64,000 bases of DNA from Woronichinia naegeliana WA131. GTDB lineage: Bacteria; Cyanobacteriota; Cyanobacteriia; Cyanobacteriales; Microcystaceae. The stretch lies in NCBI GenBank assembly GCA_025370055.1, contig CP073041.1:5860272-5924271 (forward strand), written 5' to 3'. The notes below the pieces were generated by a model. It saw nothing but the letters and a program-made list of their open reading frames with translations. It had not been told where the DNA came from and did no database searches. A program made the position numbers and the translations under genes. This document shows positions 51,010 to 59,537 of this stretch, in pieces. Every line of letters starts with the position of its first letter. The stretch's first letter is position 1.

Positions 51010-51293
51010 TGTTAGTAATAACTCAGTAGAAAAACTAAAAATTTAAGAAGGCTATAAGCCTGAGAGAACAAGAGAAATGGTAAGTGAAAGTATTCTAATT
51101 TTAACTAAATTGAGAAGCTTTGTCTATGCAGACCTTCTCGACTTTTGCCATGAGAATTTGTACTGTATCGTGAAATAATTGCTTCGCTTGCCACTCTTTT
51201 CGCTACACTTAAGGTCTAAGTATTGAGCATTTAATTATTTAACTTAGTCCTGACTAGCAAGTCTTCCTCGTAACAATCTGCCCCATTGATTCT
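51010..51293. promoter_or_regulatory. Divergent promoter region between the aminopeptidase and the BlaI-like gene
   Basis: A GAGAAG...CTTCTC inverted pair lies at about 51113-51142 and TTGTACTGTATCG at about 51158. BlaI/MecI proteins bind TACA/TGTA-containing palindromes, so the latter is a weak candidate. Confidence 0.3.
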
Positions 51294-51710
51294 ATGACTT
51301 GGCTGCCCCATTACCGTCCCCAACAACTTTCCCTTGGCCCCCTAGAGCAGGAAATTCTCCAGATTGTCTGGGAGTTAGGCACTGCCACGGTCAAGGATAT
51401 TCATGAGCGTATTTTGGCCAATCCCGATCGCGAACTGGCCTATTCTTCGGTGACGACGGTTTTAAATCGACTCACGAAAAAAGGTTGGCTGGTTTGTCAT
51501 AAGCAGGGTAAAGCCTTCTCCTGGCAAGCGGCCATTTCCCAGCCCCAGGCCAAGGCAATTAAATCCTATGAACAACTTCAGCAATTTTTAGCGATTAGTA
51601 ATCCTGATGTGGTGGCGGCCTTCGCCGATAGTCTGGATACAGCCAGTATTGAACAATTGGATGCGATCGCTGCCCGCTTAAAAGACCTTCGTCGTCAACG
51701 GGAGGGATAA
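51294..51710 (+). CDS. BlaI/MecI/CopY family transcriptional regulator
   Basis: The 138-residue protein has the winged helix typical of BlaI: LGPLEQEILQIVWELGTATV, KDIHERILANPDRELAYSSV, TTVLNRLTKKGWLVCHKQGK. The C-terminal part is the dimer domain. It is 2 bp from a membrane peptidase gene of the BlaR1/MecR1 type, so the pair resembles a signal-cleaved repressor system. No beta-lactamase gene is adjacent; the next gene is a peroxiredoxin. Confidence 0.9.
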   Translation: MTWLPHYRPQQLSLGPLEQEILQIVWELGTATVKDIHERILANPDRELAYSSVTTVLNRLTKKGWLVCHKQGKAFSWQAAISQPQAKAIKSYEQLQQFLAISNPDVVAAFADSLDTASIEQLDAIAARLKDLRRQREG

Positions 51711-51712
51711 AG

Positions 51713-52558
51713 ATGCACTTCCTGATGTTATTGATCGCTGGCTGCCTTGCCTGGGGATTACGGTTATGGACTTGGCGGGATCAATCCCCCCTCTCCTGGT
51801 CAAAAACCCTTTTTCGGTTCGTTTTTCCGCCTTTATTACTGATTACCACCGCCTTGGCGATCATTTCGATGGGCTATCAGGGAACCATGTTGGGTCTGGA
51901 GTCGGGTTGGTTAACCTTTGGCTTGGCGATCGCCTTAGTCAGTTCGAGTTTGGGTGTTCTGGTTCTAAGGTTCTATCAAGCGAGAATCTCCCTTCAACAA
52001 TTGCAACCCTATCCCCAAACAAGCATTCACGGACAATCTGCTCGTATTTTAAATGTCAGTTTTCCCTACAGTGCCCAGATCGGTTTTTGGCGATCGCAAT
52101 TGGTGATTAGCCAAGGTTTAATCGAGCTTTTAGACAGTGAACACTTGGAGGCCGTCCTGGCCCATGAAAAAGCCCATGCTAATTATCGAGATACTTTCTG
52201 GTTTTTCTGGTTAGGCTGGTTGCGTCAGATTACTGCCTGGCTACCTAACAGCGAATCTCTTTGGCAAGAACTGCTATTTTTACGGGAACTGCGGGCTGAT
52301 CAAAAAGCCGTCACTCAAGTTGATGCCTTAGTTTTAGCAGAATCTTTGATGTTAGTGGCTCAACAGGCCCATCAAACGTCTCCTTTGACAGATTTAGAAG
52401 TCATTTGTGCAACCTTTTATCAAGAAAATCGCCTGCTCGTTCGTATTAATGGTTTGATCGATCCCAGCACTCAAAATCGTCTGACGGAAATGGGTTGGAC
52501 GAGACTATTCTGGTTATTAGTTTTTATTCCCCTGATCCTCATTCCTTTGCATTATTAA
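51713..52558 (+). CDS. M56 family (BlaR1-like) membrane metallopeptidase
   Basis: The 281-residue protein has membrane segments at the N-terminus (LMLLIAGCLAWGL; FVFPPLLLITTALAIISMGY; ALVSSSLGVLVL), the zinc motif HEKAH near residue 149 and a last C-terminal helix (LFWLLVFIPLILIPL). The penicillin-binding sensor domain of BlaR1 is absent, so another signal must be sensed. Probably it cleaves the BlaI-like repressor encoded just upstream. Confidence 0.88.
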   Translation: MHFLMLLIAGCLAWGLRLWTWRDQSPLSWSKTLFRFVFPPLLLITTALAIISMGYQGTMLGLESGWLTFGLAIALVSSSLGVLVLRFYQARISLQQLQPYPQTSIHGQSARILNVSFPYSAQIGFWRSQLVISQGLIELLDSEHLEAVLAHEKAHANYRDTFWFFWLGWLRQITAWLPNSESLWQELLFLRELRADQKAVTQVDALVLAESLMLVAQQAHQTSPLTDLEVICATFYQENRLLVRINGLIDPSTQNRLTEMGWTRLFWLLVFIPLILIPLHY

Positions 52559-52559
52559 C

Positions 52560-53036
52560 ATGGGTCAATTACCAAAAATTAACGATGCAGCCCCGCATTT
52601 TTCAGCTAAAGATCAGACTGGCAATATTGTCACGCTAGAGGATTTTCAAGGATCTTGGCTAGTGCTCTATTTTTATCCCAAAGATAATACGCCGGGCTGC
52701 ACAACGGAGGCGATTAATTTCAGTGAACAACAGTCAGTTTTTCAGGGGTTAGGAGTGAAAATCTTAGGGGTTAGTCCAGACTCAGAAAAATCTCATGGTA
52801 AATTCATTGAAAAGCAGCAGTTAAATCTACAACTACTCAGTGATCCTGATCATGCAGTGGCAGAAGCCTACGGGGTATGGGGGTTAAAGAAATTTATGGG
52901 TAAGGAATATATGGGAATCTTGCGCTCAACTTTTCTGATTAATCCCCAGGGAATCATTGTCTATGCATGGCCCAAGGTTAAGGTAAAGGATCATGTGGCC
53001 GATGTGCTGACTCAAATTCGTGCTACCTGTAAATAA
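52560..53036 (+). CDS. bcp: Peroxiredoxin of the Bcp/PrxQ type
   Basis: The 158-residue protein reduces hydroperoxides with a peroxidatic Cys in YPKDNTPGCTTEA near residue 47. The usual resolving Cys five residues later (CTTEAC) is replaced by Ile (CTTEAI), so this is a 1-Cys version; another Cys lies at the C-terminus (RATCK). It follows the M56 gene by 1 bp, so it probably belongs to the BlaI-controlled operon. Confidence 0.93.
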   Translation: MGQLPKINDAAPHFSAKDQTGNIVTLEDFQGSWLVLYFYPKDNTPGCTTEAINFSEQQSVFQGLGVKILGVSPDSEKSHGKFIEKQQLNLQLLSDPDHAVAEAYGVWGLKKFMGKEYMGILRSTFLINPQGIIVYAWPKVKVKDHVADVLTQIRATCK

Positions 53037-53235
53037 TTAGGATTCTTCGGTATTTGTTATGCCAAATATGAGGTTATCTACTCCAGAATCCATGCCAAGA
53101 AAGGGTTTCCTTGTCTTTACACTCAATTCATGCCAAATTAACTGACAGTTTTAACTAAAAGCCTTATACGGCAAGAGTTTTAGGACTTGATAAAATGACT
53201 TAGCATAGTAACTACCGATGAACCAAAATCCAAGA

Positions 53236-53475
53236 CTATCCCGTTAAACAACCTAATTCGTCTTGAGAAAAAGAATACAATTTTGTATCTAATTTCTTTC
53301 TTAATTCATCTAAGGTTTGAAAATTTTGCCAGGCAAAGAAATTTTTAATATACTGCCATAGTCTCTCAATCGAATTCACTTCAGGACAATAAGAAGGTTG
53401 ATAAAATGCAATCACATTATCCGGAATCTCTATTTCTTCAGAGGTATGAGCAGGAGCATTATCCAACTGTTTCAC
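53236..53475 (-). pseudogene. IS630-family transposase, C-terminal fragment
   Basis: The minus-strand sequence reads QLDNAPAHTSEEIEIPDNVI, AFYQPSYCPEVNSIERLWQY, IKNFFAWQNFQTLDELRKKL: the second D and the E of the IS630 catalytic triad. The N-terminal half is absent. It is close to a lineage distinct from 3213-4256. Confidence 0.82.
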
Positions 53476-53520
53476 TTGCTCTGACTTTCATGCCTTTAAC
53501 CTGATCAACGTTATCCCTTA

Positions 53521-54498
53521 ATGATTTTAATGATTATGATTGGAACCGTTCTGCTTCTGGCAGCTTTGTTGGACTATCTTATTGCTGATCCTGACAGATG
53601 GCTCCATCCGGTGCAGGTAATAGGCTGGATCATTGCGGGACTAACCCAGATAATTCTGAGAACACTACCCAATCCCAGACAACGACGTTATGCCGGTATC
53701 GGTTTAGGGCTACTCGTTATTTTGGGAACCGGACTAGGAAGCTGGTTTTTGCTTTGGGGATTAGAGCAATGGCACTCTTGGTCACGTTGGGTCGTAGAAG
53801 TGATCTTGCTGGCCAGTGGTTTTGCGGGTCGGAGTTTATATCAAGCAACCGACAAAGTGTTAAAGGCTCTGCAACAAGGGGAGATAACATTAGTCCGCAA
53901 CGCCCTCGGTCAATTTGTCGGACGAGATACGGAAACGTTAAATGAATCAGAAATTTTGCGAGCGACCTTAGAAAGTTGGGCAGAAAACTCAGTGGATGGG
54001 GTGATGGCTCCTTTGTTTTATGCCATTTTGGGTCTCTGGCTTCCCTGGGTGGGCCCGGCTCCTCTGGTTCTCAGCTATAAAGCGGCCAGTACATTGGATT
54101 CTATGATTGGTTATTTGCGGGAACCCTATCGCGATTTAGGCTGGTTTAGTGCTCGATTCGAGGATTATTTGACCTGGTGGCCCTGTCGTTTAACCGTATT
54201 AACATTGGCTTTGTTATCAGGAAAACCCATAATGGTTTTGGCTATTTGTCGTCGGGATGGCCCCCAGGATCCTAGCCCTAATTCCGGTTGGAGTGAGGCG
54301 GTTTATGCAGCGATTTTAGGGGTGCAATTGGGCGGTGAAAATAGTTATCAAGGGGTTAAACGTATAAAACCGTTATTGGGAGAGCCTGATTTTCCGATTA
54401 CAGTGGACAAGATTCAAGCGGCGATCGCCTTAACCCGTGTTTGTTTTTTACTTTGGCTGGCGATCGGGGTTGTGTCAACACACCTGATCATGGAATAA
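53521..54498 (+). CDS. cobD: Adenosylcobinamide-phosphate synthase (cobalamin biosynthesis)
   Basis: CobD/CbiB attaches (R)-1-amino-2-propanol (phosphate) to adenosylcobyric acid in B12 (pseudocobalamin) synthesis, in the inner membrane. The 325-residue protein has the conserved ALLDYLIADPDRWLHPVQVI, GRDTETLNESEILRATLESW, AENSVDGVMAPLFYAILGLW, YKAASTLDSMIGY and a final IQAAIALTR. Several ATGs lie at the start (53521, 53530, 53536). Normal length. Confidence 0.94.
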   Translation: MILMIMIGTVLLLAALLDYLIADPDRWLHPVQVIGWIIAGLTQIILRTLPNPRQRRYAGIGLGLLVILGTGLGSWFLLWGLEQWHSWSRWVVEVILLASGFAGRSLYQATDKVLKALQQGEITLVRNALGQFVGRDTETLNESEILRATLESWAENSVDGVMAPLFYAILGLWLPWVGPAPLVLSYKAASTLDSMIGYLREPYRDLGWFSARFEDYLTWWPCRLTVLTLALLSGKPIMVLAICRRDGPQDPSPNSGWSEAVYAAILGVQLGGENSYQGVKRIKPLLGEPDFPITVDKIQAAIALTRVCFLLWLAIGVVSTHLIME

Positions 54499-54667
54499 CG
54501 AAGTATAACGGGGTTAATCGGAGCAAAAAGAATCTTGTCGATAAGAGAATTCCGGCGTTGCTTAATCAGGGTATGAAATAGAATTTTGCATACATCTAGA
54601 AACCAGTGTGAGTCAATGTTTTAAAAATTGCATCTTTAGAGATTCATACCTCAAGTCAGCAACGCCA

Positions 54668-55761
54668 GAAAATCCGTATTTACAATACTTTATCGGAATG
54701 GAGAGCTACAGTAGCGAGGAGCCGTTTGAAGCATCAATGATGGTTCATTTTCGTAAAAGAATAGGGATGGAATTAACAAATAAAATCAATAAAGAAATGG
54801 TAAAGAAGGTTGAGGGAGTAGAAAAAAAAAGGAAGAAAATGAAGGTAAGTTATTGTTAGATGCGACTTGTACACCAGCCGGTATAAAATATCCAACGGAT
54901 ATAGGAATATTAAATGAAGCCAGAGAAAAAACAGAAAAAATAATAGATAAGTTGTATAAAGAAATAAAAGAAAAAAAGAAAGAAAAGCCGAGAACCTATA
55001 GAGAAGAAGGGAGAAAAGACTACCTAACGGTAGCGAAAAAACGTCGTCCGTCAAAAAAAGAAAAAAGAAAAGGGATTAGAAGAAACTTATTGTATGTAAA
55101 AAAAATGTTAGATGAGGGAGCAAAATTGGAAAAACTAACAAAAAAGGAGAAGGAAATGATTATAACCATAGAAAAAGTGTATGAACAACAACTAGAAATG
55201 TATGAGAATAAGACGAATACAGTAGAAAACAGAATTGTGAGTGTAACGCAACCTCATATCCGTCCAATAGTGCGTGGAAAAGCGGGAAAAGCAGTAGAAT
55301 TTGGAGCCAAAATATCAGCGAGTAATGTGAATGGCTATGTTTACTTAACTAAATTAAGTTGGGATAATTATAACGAATCGGGAGATTTAAAAGAGCAAAT
55401 AGAGGAGTATAAAAGGGAGAGAGGATGTTATCCAGAATCGGTCCACGTGGATAAAATATATCGAACCAAAGAGAATCGAGCTTATTGTAAAGAAAGGGGA
55501 ATAAGAATAAGTGGCCCTCCATTAGGAAGACCACCGAACGAGGTGAGTAAAGAAAAAAAGAAAGAGGCAGTCTCAGATGAAAGAGTGCGTAATGCCATAG
55601 AGGGTAAATTCGGACAGGGAAAGCGAAGATTTAGTCTTAGTCGAGTGATGGCAAAACTACCTGAGACCTCTGAAACTGTGATTGCAATGAACTTTTTGGT
55701 AATGAATCTTTCTACTCTACTTCAGAAGACAAAGAAGAAAACAAAAAGTAAGAAGTTGTAG
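54668..55761 (+). pseudogene. IS5-type transposase, decayed copy of 35259-36617
   Basis: The relic begins at ENPYLQYFIGMESYSSEEPF, so the first ~85 codons are missing. A frame change occurs at an A9 run near 54823-54833 (VEKKRKK versus EKKENEG in the intact copy). From 54853 the frame gives LLDATCTPAGIKYPTD to the end with high similarity: HVDKIYRTKENR, AIEGKFGQGKRRFSL. It is probably immobile unless served in trans. Confidence 0.88.
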
Positions 55762-55805
55762 AGTCATTGTTCTTCTAAAAATGGCGGTAATTTTCCTCTT
55801 TTTCA

Positions 55806-55863
55806 CTTTTCATCTCATGTTAACACTTTTCTTTCCCTTCATCAAATAAAGGTCACACCCGTC
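55806..55863 (-). mobile_element. ISKra4-type end, inverted copy of 851-907
   Basis: Read on the minus strand from 55863: GGGTGTGACCTTTATTTGAT and the following ~37 bp match 851-907 almost exactly. A third partial copy of the motif (AAATAAAGGTCAAAC) lies at about 55881. Confidence 0.75.
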
Positions 55864-56021
55864 TGTCATCAGTTTTATCTCCAAATAAAGGTCAAACTAA
55901 GCTTTTTTTCAGATCAATGCATACAATGAAAAGCGGGCGATCGCTCGTTTTACAAAAAAATTGCAGGTGGGATTGAGAGTAAATTTCGGGGATGACATTC
56001 ATCTTTTACTCTCATCCTCTT

Positions 56022-57875
56022 TCAATTAGCTTTATTAAAGGTAAGATATTGCTGATAACACCACCGCCAAATTTTTTTAAGATTTTCTTCTAAAATAACG
56101 ACAATTACATCTAGCCAGTCTAATATATATTCGAGCAAGTGTTTGCTATAGCCAACGGGTTTAGCTTCCGTTTCAATCCAATCAAAGGCAGCTTCCAGTT
56201 CTACTTCCCAGGGTTTACTTAGCGGAACCGATTTAGGGACGGGCGTTTTCAAGCCTGCGGCGGGGGAATGGGTAATCGTACTGTCTGGTGGCTCATCGGT
56301 TATGCGATCGGAAATGATGCTAGGACTGGCCGAGACAGTCAGATCTGAGGGAACGGGATAAGTCACCGCTTGAGATGCTTTAGATGGAGTGGGTGTAAGT
56401 TTAGGCTTTTGTTGGATTTGAGTATTAAGAGTTTCCAGGCTGACCGCAGAGATATCATCTGAGCCTGGTAAGGCAGCAAAGGGTTTGATGCCTGGGATCG
56501 CTACACTATCATCCGCATGGGAAAAAAGATCGTCCCAGGAGAGCCACGTTTCTTCTAACCCTGATTGTTTGCCGAGGGGTTTTTCTGAGGTTTGAGCCGA
56601 TAAAGGGCGGGCTGATGATTCTGAGCTAAAAAAGTAGGCGATCGCCGCTTGAATGAGGGCTTGAATTTGAAAAGGATCGGGTTCGGTCGCTTCTAATTGA
56701 CCCTGGGGATGATCTAGGTTAGTAGAGTGCTGAGGAGCTAGAGATGAGGGTAATTTTTGAATAATTTCGGACTTTAAAGCTTGCCACGTTTGGGGTATTT
56801 GGGGTAAGGCAAGGGGCGGTTGAAGATGACTAATTTTTTCAATAGAAGCTTCTAAGATAGGCGTTTCTCGTAGGCTGACCAATCCTTGATTGAATTGTTC
56901 AAAAACTTTTTGTCCCCATTGAATTTCTTTGGCTTCGATCTGGGCAACGGTTTGATCCAAACGGGCTAAGGGTTGGCGCAGGGGTAAGGAGGGTAAGGGT
57001 ACAGTGGGCATAGGCACAATTGCCGTGCTAATGGATGCGCCACATTGGAGATTAAAGGTGAAATGTTCTAGCCATTGCAGTTTACGCCAGAGGAAGTTTA
57101 AGGGCGCGATCGCCGTTTGGGTTTCCGTATCAATCAGGGAAATAAAGCCAATCTGTTGTTGAGAGAGGGCCCACTGAAGACGACGTTCATAACCATAGTT
57201 GGCCAATTCCAGCCCCATACGCTGTTGCAGTTGTTGTTGTTGGCTACCGGAGAGCACATCTAACAGGTCATTATCGGCCGTGGTGAGCACCAATTGGCGG
57301 TTTTCCAGCAAGCAAGCAATCCCTTGAATAATTAAGTCTTTTTGTTTGGCAAAGGAAAGAGCATTTTTGATATTAATGACTAATTGTCCTAAGCCATGAG
57401 AGGGAAGATTTTTGACTTCGGACGGCTGAGACGGTAGGAAAGCGGGGGGTAAAAGTTGATCGGGGGTAGTGCCGATCGCTAACTGTTGGCGAACCTGTTC
57501 AAAATATTGGGGAGAAAGAACGATTTGTGGCGGTTGATAGTCTAAAGGGTCGAGAATGGGCGAATCTTCAGGCAGTTCAAACCAGGGTTTAAGGCTATTT
57601 AAAACTCTTTCAAGGGGCTGATCGACAGGCGGATCGGATAAGTATTCCATACGGCTGGACAAGGCCGGTTGACTACGACCATTTCCTAATTTGGGGCCAG
57701 CCCATTGCTGGGGACGTAACAGCCAATGAAAAGGTAAGGCTAATAACTGGACACTCCATTCCGCCGCTACTCGCAAATGTCTAAAGGTTTCTCCCAGGCG
57801 ATCGCGGATTCGTAGGGATTGACGATTAACAAAGTTGAAGAGATGACTTTTATAGGGGCGGTTGGGGTCAGACAT
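56022..57875 (-). CDS. Large hypothetical protein of cyanobacterial type
   Basis: From the second ATG (57875) the ~617-residue protein begins MSDPNRPYKSHLFNFVNRQS, LRIRDRLGETFRHLRVAAEW, with a hydrophobic stretch after it. It has no complete membrane helix, a long Pro/Gln/Ser-rich middle (residues ~370-560), and a C-terminal amphipathic region (LLEYILDWLDVIVVILEENL, KKIWRWCYQQY). The first 26 residues from the ATG at 57953 look unlike protein sequence. I know similar cyanobacterial proteins only as hypothetical. It may be membrane-associated via both ends. Confidence 0.75.
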   Translation of the reverse strand: MSDPNRPYKSHLFNFVNRQSLRIRDRLGETFRHLRVAAEWSVQLLALPFHWLLRPQQWAGPKLGNGRSQPALSSRMEYLSDPPVDQPLERVLNSLKPWFELPEDSPILDPLDYQPPQIVLSPQYFEQVRQQLAIGTTPDQLLPPAFLPSQPSEVKNLPSHGLGQLVINIKNALSFAKQKDLIIQGIACLLENRQLVLTTADNDLLDVLSGSQQQQLQQRMGLELANYGYERRLQWALSQQQIGFISLIDTETQTAIAPLNFLWRKLQWLEHFTFNLQCGASISTAIVPMPTVPLPSLPLRQPLARLDQTVAQIEAKEIQWGQKVFEQFNQGLVSLRETPILEASIEKISHLQPPLALPQIPQTWQALKSEIIQKLPSSLAPQHSTNLDHPQGQLEATEPDPFQIQALIQAAIAYFFSSESSARPLSAQTSEKPLGKQSGLEETWLSWDDLFSHADDSVAIPGIKPFAALPGSDDISAVSLETLNTQIQQKPKLTPTPSKASQAVTYPVPSDLTVSASPSIISDRITDEPPDSTITHSPAAGLKTPVPKSVPLSKPWEVELEAAFDWIETEAKPVGYSKHLLEYILDWLDVIVVILEENLKKIWRWCYQQYLTFNKAN

Positions 57876-57953
57876 ATCACTAAAATCGGCAAATTGGCGG
57901 ACAAGGATATTGCCTCGACAGCGTGGGGCGTTGCCGCAGAGATCAACTGTCAA

Positions 57954-58286
57954 AAAGCTGAAACTAGCTTAACATTATCAGGCAGTAATCCAGTCTAGGA
58001 ATATCTCGCTTGACAGTTTTCTGACCATAAACTTGATGAGTTTAGATAATAGAAAAGTTAATGTATTTAATGCCAAGTCACCCCAGATGGTATCATTGCC
58101 TACGAGTTTTTACCTAAATAACTAATCAAATAATAAATCATTATTAGAGCGATCGCTAACTTTCTGATAGTATATTTGATATTTTCTGTCACTGACTAAC
58201 TTAGTGTCACAAATCAATACTCATGCCCGCTATTACTTCCCTGTTATTTAAGCTACAATTAAGCAATCTAAATATTAATTTTTGGC
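57954..58286. other. Intergenic region between divergent genes
   Basis: One HIP1-type site (GAGCGATCGCT) lies at 58147. The region is AT-rich and must hold the promoters of both flanking genes; I see no further structure. Confidence 0.4.
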
Positions 58287-59501
58287 ATGAAGATCGCCTA
58301 TCTCATTAATCAATATCCGAAAATCAGTCATAGCTTTATTCGTCGAGAAATTTTGGCCCTTGAAAAATTAGGAGTGGATATTTTTCGTGTCTCAATGCGT
58401 TCCTGTGAAAATGAATTAATTGATATTGCCGACAAACAAGAATTTACCAAGACTTTTACTATTTTAAATCTTCACCCCTTTGTCATCTTTTATAACCTTA
58501 TTGTCTGCTTTTTGAGCCATCCCATTCTTTTTTTAAAAGCCTTGTCCATGGCTATCGAATTGGGGAAAAGCTCCGAAGTGGGTCAAGTCAGACATCTCAT
58601 TTATCTGGCGGAATCTTGTGCATTAACAAATCAACTCAAAAAAAGCAACCTGACTCATATTCATGCTCATTTTGGTACTAACTCTGCCACAACAACCCTA
58701 TTAACTTCAATTTTAGGTCATTTTACCTATAGTTTTACCGTTCACGGCCCAGAAGAATTTGATAAACCGCAAAATTTATCCCTCACGACTAAAATTAAAT
58801 ATGCTACTTTTGTGGTGGCAATTAGTTCTTTTGCTAGAGGTCAATTATATCGTTGGTGTCCTTACGCTGAGTGGTCAAAAATTAAAGTTGTTCATTGCGG
58901 TTTAGATGAAGACTTTTTAGATACACCAATTTTGCCGATTCCCCCGACTTCACAACTACTATGTATCGGCAGATTAACAGAACAAAAGGGGCAAGGTTTA
59001 TTGATCAAAGCGTTAGCTAAAGTTAAAGAAAAAGGGCTCAATTTTAAACTATTATTGGTTGGCGATGGGCCGTTACGTCCTACCCTTGAAGAACTGATTG
59101 TATCCCTTGAACTTCAGGATTTTGTGAAAATTAAAGGCTGGGCAACTAGTCAAGAAATTAAGCAATTTTTCCATGAATCTAGAGCATTAGTCCTGCCCAG
59201 TTTTGCCGAAGGATTACCCGTCGTGATGATGGAAAGTTTTGCATTAGGTCGTCCTGTAATTGCGACCTATATTGCGGGAAATGTGGAATTAATGGAAAAT
59301 AATCTATCGGGTTTTCTGGTTCCATCAGGCGATATTGAGGCGTTAGCTAATGCGATTGAAAAAATGTTACTTTTAGATATCGATCAACTCGAAGCAATGG
59401 CAATGGTAGGGAATCAAAGAGTCAAAGAAAATCATAGCAGCATAATCGAAGCGAGAAAATTAGTGGCACTTTTTGAGGAAGTGACTAAATCTCAAAACTA
59501 G
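58287..59501 (+). CDS. GT4-family glycosyltransferase (WcaL-like)
   Basis: The 404-residue protein has the GT-B fold signs: N-terminal AYLINQYPKISHSFIRREIL, THIHAHFGTNSATTTLL (acceptor-side His), then the nucleotide-sugar part LLCIGRLTEQKGQGLLIKAL, LLLVGDGPLR and the EGLPVVMMESFALGRPVIAT motif with E-x7-E. Similar proteins act in extracellular polysaccharide synthesis (colanic acid WcaL-like). The substrate is not predictable. A convergent asparagine synthetase gene follows. Confidence 0.88.
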   Translation: MKIAYLINQYPKISHSFIRREILALEKLGVDIFRVSMRSCENELIDIADKQEFTKTFTILNLHPFVIFYNLIVCFLSHPILFLKALSMAIELGKSSEVGQVRHLIYLAESCALTNQLKKSNLTHIHAHFGTNSATTTLLTSILGHFTYSFTVHGPEEFDKPQNLSLTTKIKYATFVVAISSFARGQLYRWCPYAEWSKIKVVHCGLDEDFLDTPILPIPPTSQLLCIGRLTEQKGQGLLIKALAKVKEKGLNFKLLLVGDGPLRPTLEELIVSLELQDFVKIKGWATSQEIKQFFHESRALVLPSFAEGLPVVMMESFALGRPVIATYIAGNVELMENNLSGFLVPSGDIEALANAIEKMLLLDIDQLEAMAMVGNQRVKENHSSIIEARKLVALFEEVTKSQN

Positions 59502-59537
59502 CTCTCAAACAAATTAAGCGACGGAGCTAGACTGGTT

